Of a stretch of DNA of 64,000 nt, positions 9,339 to 19,745 are shown piece after piece. Position 1 is the first letter of the stretch. Every line of letters starts with the position of its first letter. This stretch comes from Linderina pennispora (taxonomy: Eukaryota > Kickxellomycota > Kickxellomycetes > Kickxellales > Kickxellaceae), in NCBI RefSeq assembly GCF_002104995.1, contig NW_024468260.1, forward strand, positions 248,001 to 312,000, given 5' to 3'. Position numbers and translations under genes: made by a program. Below the pieces are notes generated by a model. The model was not told the DNA's origin, searched no databases, and saw nothing but the letters and a program-made list of their open reading frames with translations.

Positions 9339-11184
9339 AGCAGCAAAAGGTTCAGAAAATGGTGCAATAACTAAGGGGAAAAAATTTGGAGTTTATAGAT
9401 CAACTGCGATCAGATCAGCCAAATTTCTTTGCAACAGGAATTCCTGCAATCGCCTTGTGGGCGCAGTGGGGTTTGTCACCAGATCATCCCCCAGGCCGAG
9501 TGACAAAGCACATACGGCTTCCAACACCAAAGATCAGCTTCAAATGGGTGCGGGAAGCACAGTGCCCCTCCAAATCTTCCCTTGGGCATCTTTACTGACT
9601 GGCAACCAGTCCCAGCGACTGAACAGCATATCGCACTACTCACTATGCCATCTGCTGCCGACATTGGATACCAAATGAATGTCCAGCAGTCCCAGCAATG
9701 GCACGCCCGAACAAGAAGTCTGGCCCAGTGAATTCCATGCGTAATCGGTGCAGGCTCCATCACTCGACACTCTGTGGGCTCATTGTGCCCGCAAATCGGC
9801 ATGTCAGGCAGGCGATTGAGACTGGTTGTTGAACCCAGTGGCAGGGATGCGCCTTCCAAATTAGGAAACTCGTACCAAGCAAAAATTGTCCCCTCCCTCC
9901 CCACTATGACGCCGGCAGCCAGCGAAATAGTTGCTGAAAAAGAATTTCTAGTTCAGCAGAAAACTATTTGGCTTTCTCTCTCGCTCTTCTCTCCCCACTA
10001 CCTCCGTTTCCACTTCACGCCAGACGACGCGTTCTCCCCCATCGTTGCTGTCGCAGACACTAGCCGGAACATAAAACAGAACCTTGTTCGTATCTTTTTT
10101 CGCTCCTGACGAGTCCTTTTTTATTTTCTGACGCTATACCTGCCCGTGTGCTCCCTCATCTACTAATTTCAAAATATCTCCAGCGAATATTAAGCACGCC
10201 TATCTTCTCCGCACATACCCGTTCCACGGTCCTTGATTTCCCTCACCGCCCTCCACACCACACATTGGTCAGTAATCATCATCTCTATCTATTCGCATAA
10301 AAAGTAAGGGCCACAATTTTTACTGCATTTTTCCCAGGTAACCCAAATGGCTTACCCTGGCACCGGGACAGAAAGGCCGGTACATATTTCATCTTGAATT
10401 TTTGCATGGCGTCCTCGCGTGCGTTGGCGACATAGCATCGCTGGCGGTAATTCATTCACATCCTGCGCATGCACTGCAGCGACATCGTCTTCCTTATCCG
10501 GTAACCGGAATTGCGTTTTTTTGCTATTTTTACGCACTGAGGGAAAAATTTTCTGCCTAGAAAAGGCGATGTCAAAAATAAAAGAAAAGCGACTCTGCTG
10601 CTCGCCTCTTGTGCCACACCACTAATGGCGCCTTGCTTGCCCGTGGTAACAGCCCCGCCTCACCTCTTGTCAAAGGCTGTGCTTACACCTTTATTGCCAC
10701 TCTTTTATGTTTATTATTTCTTTCTGTGCACCTCAATTCTCTCCCTTGCCGTTGCCCAGAAGGGGCTTTATTTGCCGCGTACTCGGGTGTCATGAGCGGT
10801 ATAGGTTGCCGGTGAACGCTATTTGCCTCTTAATAATTCGTTTTCCGAGTTAGGTAGGAGGGAATACCGAAGCTCACGTAATACTGTGCCCCATGGGTTA
10901 CGCACAGGTCACACCTTGTCATCTCATATAACACGAACAACCGCCGGTGCGTATCACTGGAGCTTGCCGTATGCCGAGGTGCTGCTAGTCTGAAGACAGT
11001 CACCGCCTCTGTCCGATACGGAATGGCCAACTCTGTGTTGTAACAGGGGAAAGCAAGGTCTGTTTTGCTCATGTGCCTCCGGCCAAGCACAGAGAACGGC
11101 TTCACAACATAAAAGAGCTGCCCTTTCTCCGCTGAATATGGCCGGTGAACTTTTCCTGCTGTTTCAACTACCCTCTCCAAACAT
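9339..11184. other. Gene-free stretch between Rrp7 and the adenylate-forming gene
   Basis: About 1.8 kb in which I see no convincing gene on either strand; the short open frames lack family features. It carries pyrimidine-rich blocks (9,970-10,280), one copy of the AGCGAAAAAA motif on the minus strand near 10,095-10,104, and a weak hairpin around 10,335-10,365. It may hold the promoter of Rrp7, the 5' leader of the next gene, or an unrecognised non-coding RNA. Confidence 0.4.
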
Positions 11185-12369
11185 TTGGCGTATTTCACTA
11201 AACCTACAGCGGTTATACTTTGGATTAGGAACGCAACAATGGCTCCGGGACGGCCACGCGCACACCTTCGAAGACACCCAAGCAATACACGACAAGCAAC
11301 CCGATCAACATCGACCGGAATCCCCTCATATCTCTTCGAGTCATATGAGCGTCTCTTCAACGATGCCCAACCACGGCCACTACTGATCGATGCTGCCACC
11401 AGTCGCACGTTCACATATGAGCTTCTGCGCTCGCACTGTGTCTGGCTGGCTACTGCCCTGCACACGCACTTATATCTGGGCCGCGAGCAGCTGGTCGGTG
11501 TTTTGGCTCCATCAGGTATTGATTTGCCTGTAATTGCACTGGCCACCTGGATGGCCGGCGGTACTCTGATGCCACTGGTGCCCGAGGCCACTGCAGCAGA
11601 GCTAGCAGTTATTGTGGACCAGGCACGCAGCATGCCGCACACGTTTTTTGTTACTGGAAGTCTGGCAGGCAAAATCGTCCAACTAGTCGCTGAACAGTCT
11701 GTTGCCCTGCCTAATATTGTCATTATTGATGATACACCGGTGGAGGACTTGGGTGGGGCGCCATGCTTTGGTCTGCAAGAGCTGTATCGGGTTGGGCAAG
11801 AGCTACCTCCAGTGAGTTGGGAGCAGTGGGACCGGCAGCGCGGCGTGCGTGATCGGTCAGCGATAATGTACTTCCAGTACCATGTGTTGGATGACGGGGA
11901 TGTTGATGTGACAGCAGCGCCGGTTGACCACGGCTCGGTTATCAACCTGTATATGGCGAACCGTCCACCTACATTGCGGGCTGCCAGCCCTGCATACTCT
12001 GTCCTGCGCATGCACAGCGCATTCCGCACGCACATTCCACTGTTCGATATCCTCTGCAGCGGAGCGCAGTATGTGGTTGCGCGTACCTTTGACCCAGGCC
12101 TGTTTTCCCAGTCCGTTGCGCAGCATCGCCTACTGAATGCCGAGCTCACGTACAATGAGATCGCTGTTCTGCTCCAGTATATCGCCATCGCGACGGATCG
12201 CTCAGCTGCAGTAGGCTTACTGGCTCCGCTCAGGGCTCTGTTCACAGAATCGGATCGGGCTCAAGCGGATCTGACACCGGGACTTGCATTTTTACTGCCG
12301 GATATCCGCATTATCCGCACGCGCTTTGGGTCATACCTTGGCCCCTTTGTACAGAACCCACTAGGTTGA
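11185..12369 (+). CDS. Truncated, degenerate adenylate-forming (AMP-binding) protein
   Basis: The protein resembles the N-terminal part of the acyl-CoA synthetase/NRPS adenylation superfamily. It has IPSYLFESYERLF, then LVGVLAPSGIDLPVIALATWMAGGTLMPLVP, and later the region normally written YFQYH...HGSVI and the LFDILCSGAQYVV helix-strand. The P-loop that should read TSGTTGKPK is not recognisable, and the protein stops at the place where the YGxTE adenine motif would stand. The whole C-terminal lid domain with its catalytic Lys is absent, so enzymatic activity is unlikely. A 394-residue reading starts at 11185; an ATG at 11239 is an equally good start. It could be a remnant of a larger enzyme or a pseudo-enzyme under constraint. 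Downstream sequence does not continue the homology in any frame. Confidence 0.6.
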   Translation: MAYFTKPTAVILWIRNATMAPGRPRAHLRRHPSNTRQATRSTSTGIPSYLFESYERLFNDAQPRPLLIDAATSRTFTYELLRSHCVWLATALHTHLYLGREQLVGVLAPSGIDLPVIALATWMAGGTLMPLVPEATAAELAVIVDQARSMPHTFFVTGSLAGKIVQLVAEQSVALPNIVIIDDTPVEDLGGAPCFGLQELYRVGQELPPVSWEQWDRQRGVRDRSAIMYFQYHVLDDGDVDVTAAPVDHGSVINLYMANRPPTLRAASPAYSVLRMHSAFRTHIPLFDILCSGAQYVVARTFDPGLFSQSVAQHRLLNAELTYNEIAVLLQYIAIATDRSAAVGLLAPLRALFTESDRAQADLTPGLAFLLPDIRIIRTRFGSYLGPFVQNPLG

Positions 12370-13144
12370 ACTCTACAAGCGCATATTCCTTTTACTCGCC
12401 CATTTTCCATCATCACCTTTTCCTGCGTTTCCTTTCATTCTGCAACTTTCTTACATCACTAATATCTTTTACCTATATATAAGATTTTATAGTCTAAAAA
12501 GTGTCCGACCGTCCGCTAGAACATTTTTAGTTGGTTAGAAGGTAAAACTTTTAAACCTCAAAGCGAGTTTGGGTGACATACTCCATAAACTCCTTTTGAT
12601 CCTGTGCGGCATCTGACCTCATCGGTGAAACTAGGGTGACAAGTTGTTATTGTAGTGGTCACAGGTCTCCACTATATATCTCCACTGGTTCAGCGCAAGA
12701 GCTGCTCTCATTGTCGGTCGGCCTGATAACTTCCATGGCGTCATCATGGTGGTCATCACCGGCTGCGCAACACTCTTGGGATATTTATCTATGAGCACCT
12801 ATTGAATAAGGCCATATAGCTCTTCTAGCGGTCATACGATATTTGTGGATTTATTTTATAAATTAATTTGTCTTATGGACATGCGTAAGCGGTAGTATTT
12901 GGGCCACAATGGATCCAGTATATATAGGGCCATCAGCATTGATACAGTCTCTCAAATTAGCCTACGAACGATGCAATCCAGATCATTTTTAATAAAAAGT
13001 CCTTAATGCTATGCATACGCAATAAAGCAAAACTGAACAGCATCATTTCTCTTCTTACTTGCCTATTGGATTTCTCAAATAAATATTACCCACAGCACTA
13101 CTGTCATAAAGACATCACTTGGCGGTATTGGCTTCCGTGATTCT

Positions 13145-15634
13145 ATGTTGCCCCACCTAGAACAATTTATATACAGCGTTAATATCATCAAAGAGCATAC
13201 ATACATGCTTGTACGATGGATACTACTCCATCAGCTAGCTGACAGGGATGCTTTTGACCCTGCAACATTTGTGAAAAAGGGATTATTTCATTCCATTTAT
13301 TTATTTATATATCACAACCTAAAGGCGAAGACTGTCATATCTGCCGAGGATTTCGTCAACCGGAAGGACAAGTCAGAACTGTCGAGTGCAGATTTCTGTG
13401 ATGTAGTTAGATACCATATTTATGATTATCTATTGCATAATGGCGATATCGAGCTACATGGTGTACGTGAAATGAATCAAGTAGCAACATATGTGGATAC
13501 CAAGCTGATGACAGCATACAAGAACAACATTGTGGTGCACTATGGCACTTTCCTACAGCAGATTCTGGCCAAATTGATTGATATTTGCTGCCGCAAAAAC
13601 ACACTGCACAGTACAATGGGCAATGTGTCCAAGGCTGAGTTCAATAATGCATGTCAAGTGTGTATTTATACGCCTGCACAGAAGCTCCGCCAGGCAGTTG
13701 CCTCTAGGTACCCTGATCTCAGTGTGCTCACCCCACCGATGCTTGCAATCTACAACAAGCTGGCACCAGTCCTTAATGCCTATGATGCCAAGTAGAGATT
13801 CGCCAAAGACAGCCGATACTATGATGCCAAGGTAAATCCACTTAAGCATCTGTGTGCATACATTCGCCTATGCCAGCTTATCGATAATGAGCAGCTTGGC
13901 AAGTCTCCCCCCCCAATGCTTGCCTCTGCGGATATCATGGATCCCAGGCCATGTGCGCTTAGACAAGCAAATAATCAAGCGGGTGTTTATTTCGAAAACA
14001 TGCAAGCAGGTTACCAAGATCAGCGAGGCAAAGAGGGCAGCAACAGAGGCAAGGAAAGCAGCAGAAAAGGGCAAAAAATTGGCCAAGAAGGCTGCATGCG
14101 AAGCAGCGAAGATGCCATCGGATGAAACAGAGGCCACTGCAGCAACTGCAGCAGTAGCGGCTGATTCACTTGCTGCTGCATCGGCTGCAGCAGCAGACAC
14201 TGTTGCAGCACTTAACAGTGCATATGCATCAGCACCCCTAGTCTGTGCACACGACCCGGTCCAAGGGATTACACAACCTGTGGGATGTGTGGGGCCGGGT
14301 CGTAGATCTAACATCAAAGCCGTTTAAGGTGTATGGTGATAGAAAATTCCACGGAATGGCAACTACAGATGGTGTGACGATATGCATTTTGTTGCAAGAC
14401 AAGATATCCAAGGCTGATGCTGCAGGAGGCGATGCTGCGGGAGGCAATGCTACAGCTGACTGTCACTACGCCTACCAAATCCTACAGCCAGAGCTGCAGA
14501 ATCTGAAAGGCCGCTGTGTATTCATCGATCCAGGTCGGGGCGATTTGCTATACATGATGCACGAAAATAGCAGCAATGGGAAAGAGGGTGAGAGAATGCT
14601 CTACCGCTACACACGGCAGCAGCACAATAAGGAGCTCAAGCTGCGCCACTATGACAGGATTCATCAAGCTACAAAGGATCAAGTCCCAGAAGATGCTGTC
14701 CGCAGAGCAGAGGCTGAGCTTTCCAAGCACTGCTGCCGGACCCTTAGCCCAGCAAAATTCTGTGCCTACGTTGCTGCCCGTGCATCTCTGCGGTGTGTCC
14801 TAGCACCGTTTTATGCCAGCACGATGACAGCGCGAAGGTTACCAGAGCAGCAACTCACTAAGTCAAACAAGCAGCACCAAAGGCACTGGAAGGCCCATCC
14901 AGGTGTCAGTACCAGTCCCAAGGTGTACCCGCTTCACCGCAAGCTGCGCCTTGATTCATTCATGAACCAGGCCCGTGCAGACCACAGGCTTGCCGCAAAA
15001 CTCCAGAGCAAGTTCGGTCCAGACCCAGTGCTGATCATGGGCAATTGGAGTGCGCCGATGGCCCGATACCATGCGCCGATTCGTGGCAAGGGATGGCGCG
15101 ACAAGTTCAAGCACCATGGCTTTGAAGTCTATCTGGTCGACGAATTCCAGACATCGTCAATATGCCCGTTCTGTTGCGAAAAGTCGCTGCAGACATTCCA
15201 GCATGTTCCCAACTGTGAAGTGCCATGGCCTTCTCCACTGTGCAAGCGAGTCATGTAAGCGGGCCATGGCACAATACAGATGGGTCTGTTCGTCTCGGCT
15301 CTTGAACCGCGACCTCATAGCAGTTCTAAACTTCAGACTCGTTTTCCAGTCACTCTGTGATTCAGGCAATATTCCTGAACAGTTCCATCGTTCTATGGCC
15401 ATTGCTGCCGATGCTTCTGGCACTACTCCGGCAACAAAGAGGCCGCGCAAGAGGCGTGCAGCAGCAGGCGATTCTGTTGCCAGCAGCAGCAAGCCAGCGC
15501 TGAAGCGCCTACGCAGAGCAGGCCATCAAGATAGGAGATGTCCAGGATCGACATTGCACCAACAACCATCCGACATGTTCAAATTACCGGTTCGCCGTGA
15601 TGCTCTTATCGACGTGTCAACCCATGCTGACTAG
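13145..15634 (+). pseudogene. Fanzor (eukaryotic TnpB-like RNA-guided nuclease), disrupted copy
   Basis: Four collinear pieces make one Fanzor-type protein. 13145-13793: N-terminal helical domain (SVNIIKEHTYMLVRWILLHQL). The frame runs past TAG 13794-13796, then shifts at a C8 run (13907-13914) to a piece with LPLRISWIPGHVRLDK. It then enters a Lys/Ala-rich insert, roughly 14,000-14,225. A second shift (about 14,190-14,275) leads to 14245-15258, with FHGMATTDG, RuvC-I FIDPGRGD (14521-14544), GNWS (about 15040) and the zinc-finger entry DEFQTSSICPFC (about 15139-15174). A third shift near 15223 gives HGLLHC and the RuvC-III-type NRDLIAVLNF near 15304. Fanzors are known RNA-guided DNA nucleases carried by transposons, with a relocated RuvC-II glutamate; the Glu of DEFQTS is a candidate. 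All three shifts equal one extra base. The frame is open upstream to about 13037 with Fanzor-like text, so the true start (perhaps after an intron ending near 13095) is uncertain. Confidence 0.8.
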
Positions 15635-15641
15635 CAGCCGA

Positions 15642-15656
15642 GCTCGCATCGCGAGC
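15642..15656 (+). repeat. Perfect hairpin just after the Fanzor stop
   Basis: GCTCGC, a three-base ATC loop, then GCGAGC form a perfect six-pair GC-rich stem eight bases after the Fanzor stop codon. In this nuclease family the guide (omega) RNA usually covers the end of the ORF and the flank, so this stem could be part of it. The stem is short and could be chance. The remaining gap to 16322 shows AT-rich sequence without a gene, and I found no terminal inverted repeats around the element. Confidence 0.4.
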
Positions 15657-16322
15657 AGAGCAATTCTAGTAGAGTATGATATCTATCCACAAAGTATTTG
15701 CTGTCTGCTTTCGTAAGCAGTGTACTATGCTGCGAGCTGTAATATTCATTACCAGGATACATATATCAATCATACGTATCTAGTTGAATGGGGATACTTG
15801 TATATGCATAAATGGAGCTGATGAAAGATGTGGAGCTCATATATTTTCGTTGGTTGTGTGATCTAATGTAACCTTTGGAGGCCCGATATTGTATCATGGT
15901 GGTAATATTTGCTTAGCAAAATTTTTTTTTTGAAAATGGTGGCAGCTTCTTCAATAGCAGCTGGGCTGGGCATTAAACAGCCCATCCGACATGTCTATTC
16001 TTTCAATGGCCATTGTGCTACTTAAAGTTAGACTATTTGAAGCAGAAAGCAACTCGTTAATATGCCTCATGAGCTTTTGGCATCTTATATACATAGGCTT
16101 TCCTTGCACACAGAGCCTGGCGGAGACCGAGTATCCTATGAATTATCTGTTTGTCGGTTCTGATTGCCCGGCGTAGCCAGACATCGGAACCACAGTCCTG
16201 CCTGGCAAGGGCAAGACGGAAGGAACCCTGGCTTTGATCCACCGCGTTGCCCACTTTTTGTTTCCACGATAATATATTAAAAACTGCACAGACGAGAAAG
16301 CTCCAATGGATCGATTTTGTGG

Positions 16323-18866
16323 CTATATCCCCTTGCTGTGTGTAACGCTCCCACCGTTGCCATCTAGCTTAATTGCCAAGCAGGCGAAGCTATTGTCCAC
16401 CATCCGGGAGTAATGGTCGAGCGCGCTCATCAGATGCTTCAGCTGCCTTGAATACTCCTTCTCATGCTCGTCAATTTCAGAAATGATGCCCTTCAGCTCC
16501 CAGCTCGGATCCACAGGTCTTCCTCTATCGACTGTGCGGTCGTAGATGCGCGCACTCACATTATCGCGCTTGCGCGGAGTTGCCTCAATGAGCACCGACG
16601 TGCGGTGCTTTATGCGCCGGTCCAACGAGCTCACAAAGCGATTGCATCGAACAAGTAATTCGAGAATCATCTTTGGCAGCTTCTTTTCGCACCCGCACTG
16701 GCGGAAAATGGTGCCTAATGCAATACTGTGGACCTTGCGCATCTTGTCGACGGTCTTGGCCTGCTTCATCTCGGCCATCATTCCGGCCCACTGCGGCTCA
16801 ATCACCTCCCAGCAGCAGTAGTACAAAAGCTGCTGCACGCAAACGAGCATCCGGTGGCGAACCGTGTAGATCCGGTTGAAAGCAAACTTGCGTAGCTGGC
16901 CCGCACTGTCCGATGCGCTGGGAGTTGTGTAGCGGCGGTTCCTCGTCCACATATCCAGTAGATTCTGCTCCGTCTGACGGATCGCTAGCAGAAGTCTCCC
17001 CAGCTCCTTGTACTTGCGCATCGACACAGCATCAAGCACAATCGAGTACGGGAATGGAACACGCAGTGTCAGCGCCAGGACCTCGGCGCCAATCAGCCCA
17101 TGCTCGGCTGCTGCACTGGCGCCCATGAACGACACGCCCGACTTATCGGTGCTCTTGGATAGGTCAGTCAACGGCGTGTTCTCGATTACCACCCGCAGGT
17201 GGTCACGCAGCGGGTCGTCGTGGGAGATCGAGGCTGGATTCAGCAGCGCCAGTTCCAGTGCTGACTGCAGCTTGTTTAGAGAAACCATGTGTACGTTCTT
17301 CTGCAGCTCACCCCGGGCCAGATCCAGAAAGTAGCCCAGGTAGTCGGCCTTGTCAAACAGCAAGTAGTGCTTGACCGCGCCGAAATACGAAAACAGGTGA
17401 CCGTCCTTGAGCAAAATATCCATCAACGCCTGGTTCGCACGCAGGTATGCGGCCTCGATCTCCTTGACTAGCCGCTGCTGATTCAACAACCCGTTCAGCG
17501 CCTGCTCGCCTTCGACGGCTCCGTCCATATCGACACGGTCCAGCTTGCGCAGATCCACACCACAGTTCCTGACGATGTTCAGGTACAGCCCAGTGCGCAC
17601 AATCTGGCTGTTGAACTCTTGCAAAAAGATCGGCGTCAGCGCAGGCACAGGCACAAAGTTCGGAATCCTAGGTGCATCAGTATCCACCTCCAGAAAGTCA
17701 TCGGCGTTTAGAGCCTCAGTGGCCACCATGAACTCACCGCACTGGCTCTTTTCCAGCGTACCGTCATGCAGCCAACACCGCAACATCTTCAAGAATGGCA
17801 CTGTGGCGCGCGCCAGCAGGAACTCGTACAGTTGGCGCGCCGACACATCGCCGCCACGGTGGTTGATCAGATTCGAGATCACGTTCAGCGTGGTGCCGCC
17901 TCTGACATGGAACGTCTCTTCCTCCGCCTCCTGGCTGTCCTCGTCCTCGTCCGACTCGTACTCGTCCGGCACATTCGAGCGCTTATCAGCAAGGGTCGTG
18001 AATCCGTCGTCCTCCTGTGGCACATCGGCGGGCTGTGGGCTGACCTGAGCCTGTGTCTGCACGCGGTCAATCAGTAGCGCCAGGCGCTCAAACACTTGCA
18101 GCGTCGGAGCCACATGGAACCACACCTGCTGTAGCGTGAAGGGCTTTGTACGCGTGGCGGTTCGCAGCCGGTGCTCGAGCTGGGCCACCAGAACATAGTA
18201 ATCCTTCAGCAGCGCCCGAATTGCCGCCGCCAGCGCCTGGTTCACAACACCAGCGCTGGCCCTGGCATACACGCGCACAAACCGATCAATACGCATGTGC
18301 AGCACAGCAACCGGAGCAATCTTCCTCGCCATCTCGCTCAGCACTGCGTTCATCCATTGTGGCACCTCCACGGCCTCATGGACATCCAGCTGCTCTCGCC
18401 AAACATTGCTGTCTGGCGCATGCCGGAACTTCATATACCGTCCGTTTGTGCGCATCATCAGCGACAGCAAGTCGTCGATGATGGCCAGCTCCTGTAGCGC
18501 CCCCTCCACGCGCTGCCTGGCCACCTCATTGTCATACGAGCTGTCGCCGATATCCTCCGCCTCTAGAGCCTGCATCCGGTGCATATCCAAGAGCCGCGGC
18601 TCCAGGGGCGCCCGGCCGCGTCCGCGGGCACCGCGAAACGACGACTGGAACATATAATTGTCGGTCAAGGCGTGCATCGGCTCAGCGTCAGACTCGCCCT
18701 CGGAGTGTGTGGGCTCGCCGTAAAGCCCTTGGGGTGTGTAGTGCGAGGAGTTTGTGCGACTGCGGCGTGCTTGCTCGTAGTAGTGCTCGTAGCTGGCGCG
18801 TTTGACGGCAGTGAAGTTGTCAAAGTCGTCAAAGTCATCATAGTCGCCATACCCGTCGTAGCTCAT
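16323..18866 (-). CDS. Gamma-tubulin complex component 2 (GCP2/Spc97 family)
   Basis: Start at ATG 18864-18866 (MSYDGYGDYDDF); the open frame upstream is not protein-like. The 847-residue protein begins with an acidic/aromatic disordered segment. It continues with the GRIP1-like region (ALQELAIIDDLLSLMM, then SNLINHRGGDVSARQLYEFLL) and with the hallmark GKHYLLFDKGDYL-type segment, here VKHYLLFDKADYLGYFLDLA. The C-terminal GRIP2 part contains RVPFPYSIVLDAVSMRKYKELGRLL and the long helices typical of GCP2. GCP2 and GCP3 hold gamma-tubulin in the small complex that nucleates microtubules at spindle pole bodies. Single exon, no frame break, and the longest intact coding run in the window. Confidence 0.92.
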   Translation of the reverse strand: MSYDGYGDYDDFDDFDNFTAVKRASYEHYYEQARRSRTNSSHYTPQGLYGEPTHSEGESDAEPMHALTDNYMFQSSFRGARGRGRAPLEPRLLDMHRMQALEAEDIGDSSYDNEVARQRVEGALQELAIIDDLLSLMMRTNGRYMKFRHAPDSNVWREQLDVHEAVEVPQWMNAVLSEMARKIAPVAVLHMRIDRFVRVYARASAGVVNQALAAAIRALLKDYYVLVAQLEHRLRTATRTKPFTLQQVWFHVAPTLQVFERLALLIDRVQTQAQVSPQPADVPQEDDGFTTLADKRSNVPDEYESDEDEDSQEAEEETFHVRGGTTLNVISNLINHRGGDVSARQLYEFLLARATVPFLKMLRCWLHDGTLEKSQCGEFMVATEALNADDFLEVDTDAPRIPNFVPVPALTPIFLQEFNSQIVRTGLYLNIVRNCGVDLRKLDRVDMDGAVEGEQALNGLLNQQRLVKEIEAAYLRANQALMDILLKDGHLFSYFGAVKHYLLFDKADYLGYFLDLARGELQKNVHMVSLNKLQSALELALLNPASISHDDPLRDHLRVVIENTPLTDLSKSTDKSGVSFMGASAAAEHGLIGAEVLALTLRVPFPYSIVLDAVSMRKYKELGRLLLAIRQTEQNLLDMWTRNRRYTTPSASDSAGQLRKFAFNRIYTVRHRMLVCVQQLLYYCCWEVIEPQWAGMMAEMKQAKTVDKMRKVHSIALGTIFRQCGCEKKLPKMILELLVRCNRFVSSLDRRIKHRTSVLIEATPRKRDNVSARIYDRTVDRGRPVDPSWELKGIISEIDEHEKEYSRQLKHLMSALDHYSRMVDNSFACLAIKLDGNGGSVTHSKGI

Positions 18867-19650
18867 GGCGTATACAAGGTTTCTGGTGGTGAATTGAAAT
18901 GAAAGCAAAGAGTTGAGAACCGCCAGGCGCGACACAGCGCGCTTGCTTTTGTGCACACTGAAAACCACGTCGTGGCTCGTGATTAGATCGGCGAGCTGAT
19001 CATGACGCGTTCATAGCCAGGGATCATGCGAGAATATGCTCCTTGACTACTCTTTTGCTGCTCACCAAAGCGCATTGCTCGAGGGAAAGATCATATGCGC
19101 AGCATGGGCTATCCGCTAGAATGCAGAGTTGCAATCCAAATACACCATATGCAAATGTCGGGAAGCTGAGGCTCCACCCAGCTTCACGCCCTATGGCATC
19201 CATTTGCTTGCCAAAAGCCTCGCTATGGAAATGCTGCAACGTTGGATGCTAGGGTAGATAGCACCATGAACAATATCAGCAATAGGATACTGCCGCATCA
19301 CTTTGCTGTCTCTTCCAGTCAACTTGCTGCTTTGGATCAGGCATTTCAAGAACGGCAGTGCTCGGTCTCAAATGGGTGCTGGCAGAAATTTCCAGATAAT
19401 TGCTCCTCGGCACAAACACCCGCCTCGACTAGCGGATCGACGGGTTCGCTGGTCCAAGGGCTGCCTTGTGCTGTGCTGTAGGAGCTTGGCAGTGCTCTAA
19501 ATGGAGGGCTTGCTCGCACTATCGGAGTTACCAGGCACGTGCAATCAACCTGGGGACCAATGAGGCTGCAGCCCGGACTTTCCGGGCGCAGGTGGAAAAA
19601 TTATTGTCAACAATGTAATCCGAAAATTTCTTGGTAATTCCGGAAACAGT

Positions 19651-19667
19651 GCAGCTATAAAAGCTGC
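19651..19667 (+). promoter_or_regulatory. TATA box framed by a 6-bp palindrome, EBP promoter
   Basis: The box CTATAAAAG (19655-19663) lies 83-91 bases before the EBP start codon. It is framed by GCAGCT on the left and AGCTGC on the right, which are perfect reverse complements with five bases between. A CCAAT box is seen upstream near 19,556. Distance to the ATG fits initiation about 30 bases after the TATA box with a short leader. Confidence 0.55.
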
Positions 19668-19745
19668 CTTTCATCTCCGCTTTTTTGTTTTTATCTTTAC
19701 TTCACCACAGCTCTGGTATTCGACTCGTAACATCCCTAAAACAAA

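Noticed and set aside
10830-12245. 471-codon open frame on the minus strand
   Set aside because: It is antisense to the adenylate-forming gene, rich in Arg/Ser/Cys shadow composition, and has no domain.
12540-12840. Possible transposase remnant on the minus strand before the Fanzor
   Set aside because: A short protein-like stretch exists, but it has several stops and no motif I can name.
13145-15634. IS607-type transposase or retrotransposon reading of the 13-15.6 kb element
   Set aside because: No serine recombinase, reverse transcriptase or integrase motif is seen; RuvC and zinc-finger motifs match Fanzor.
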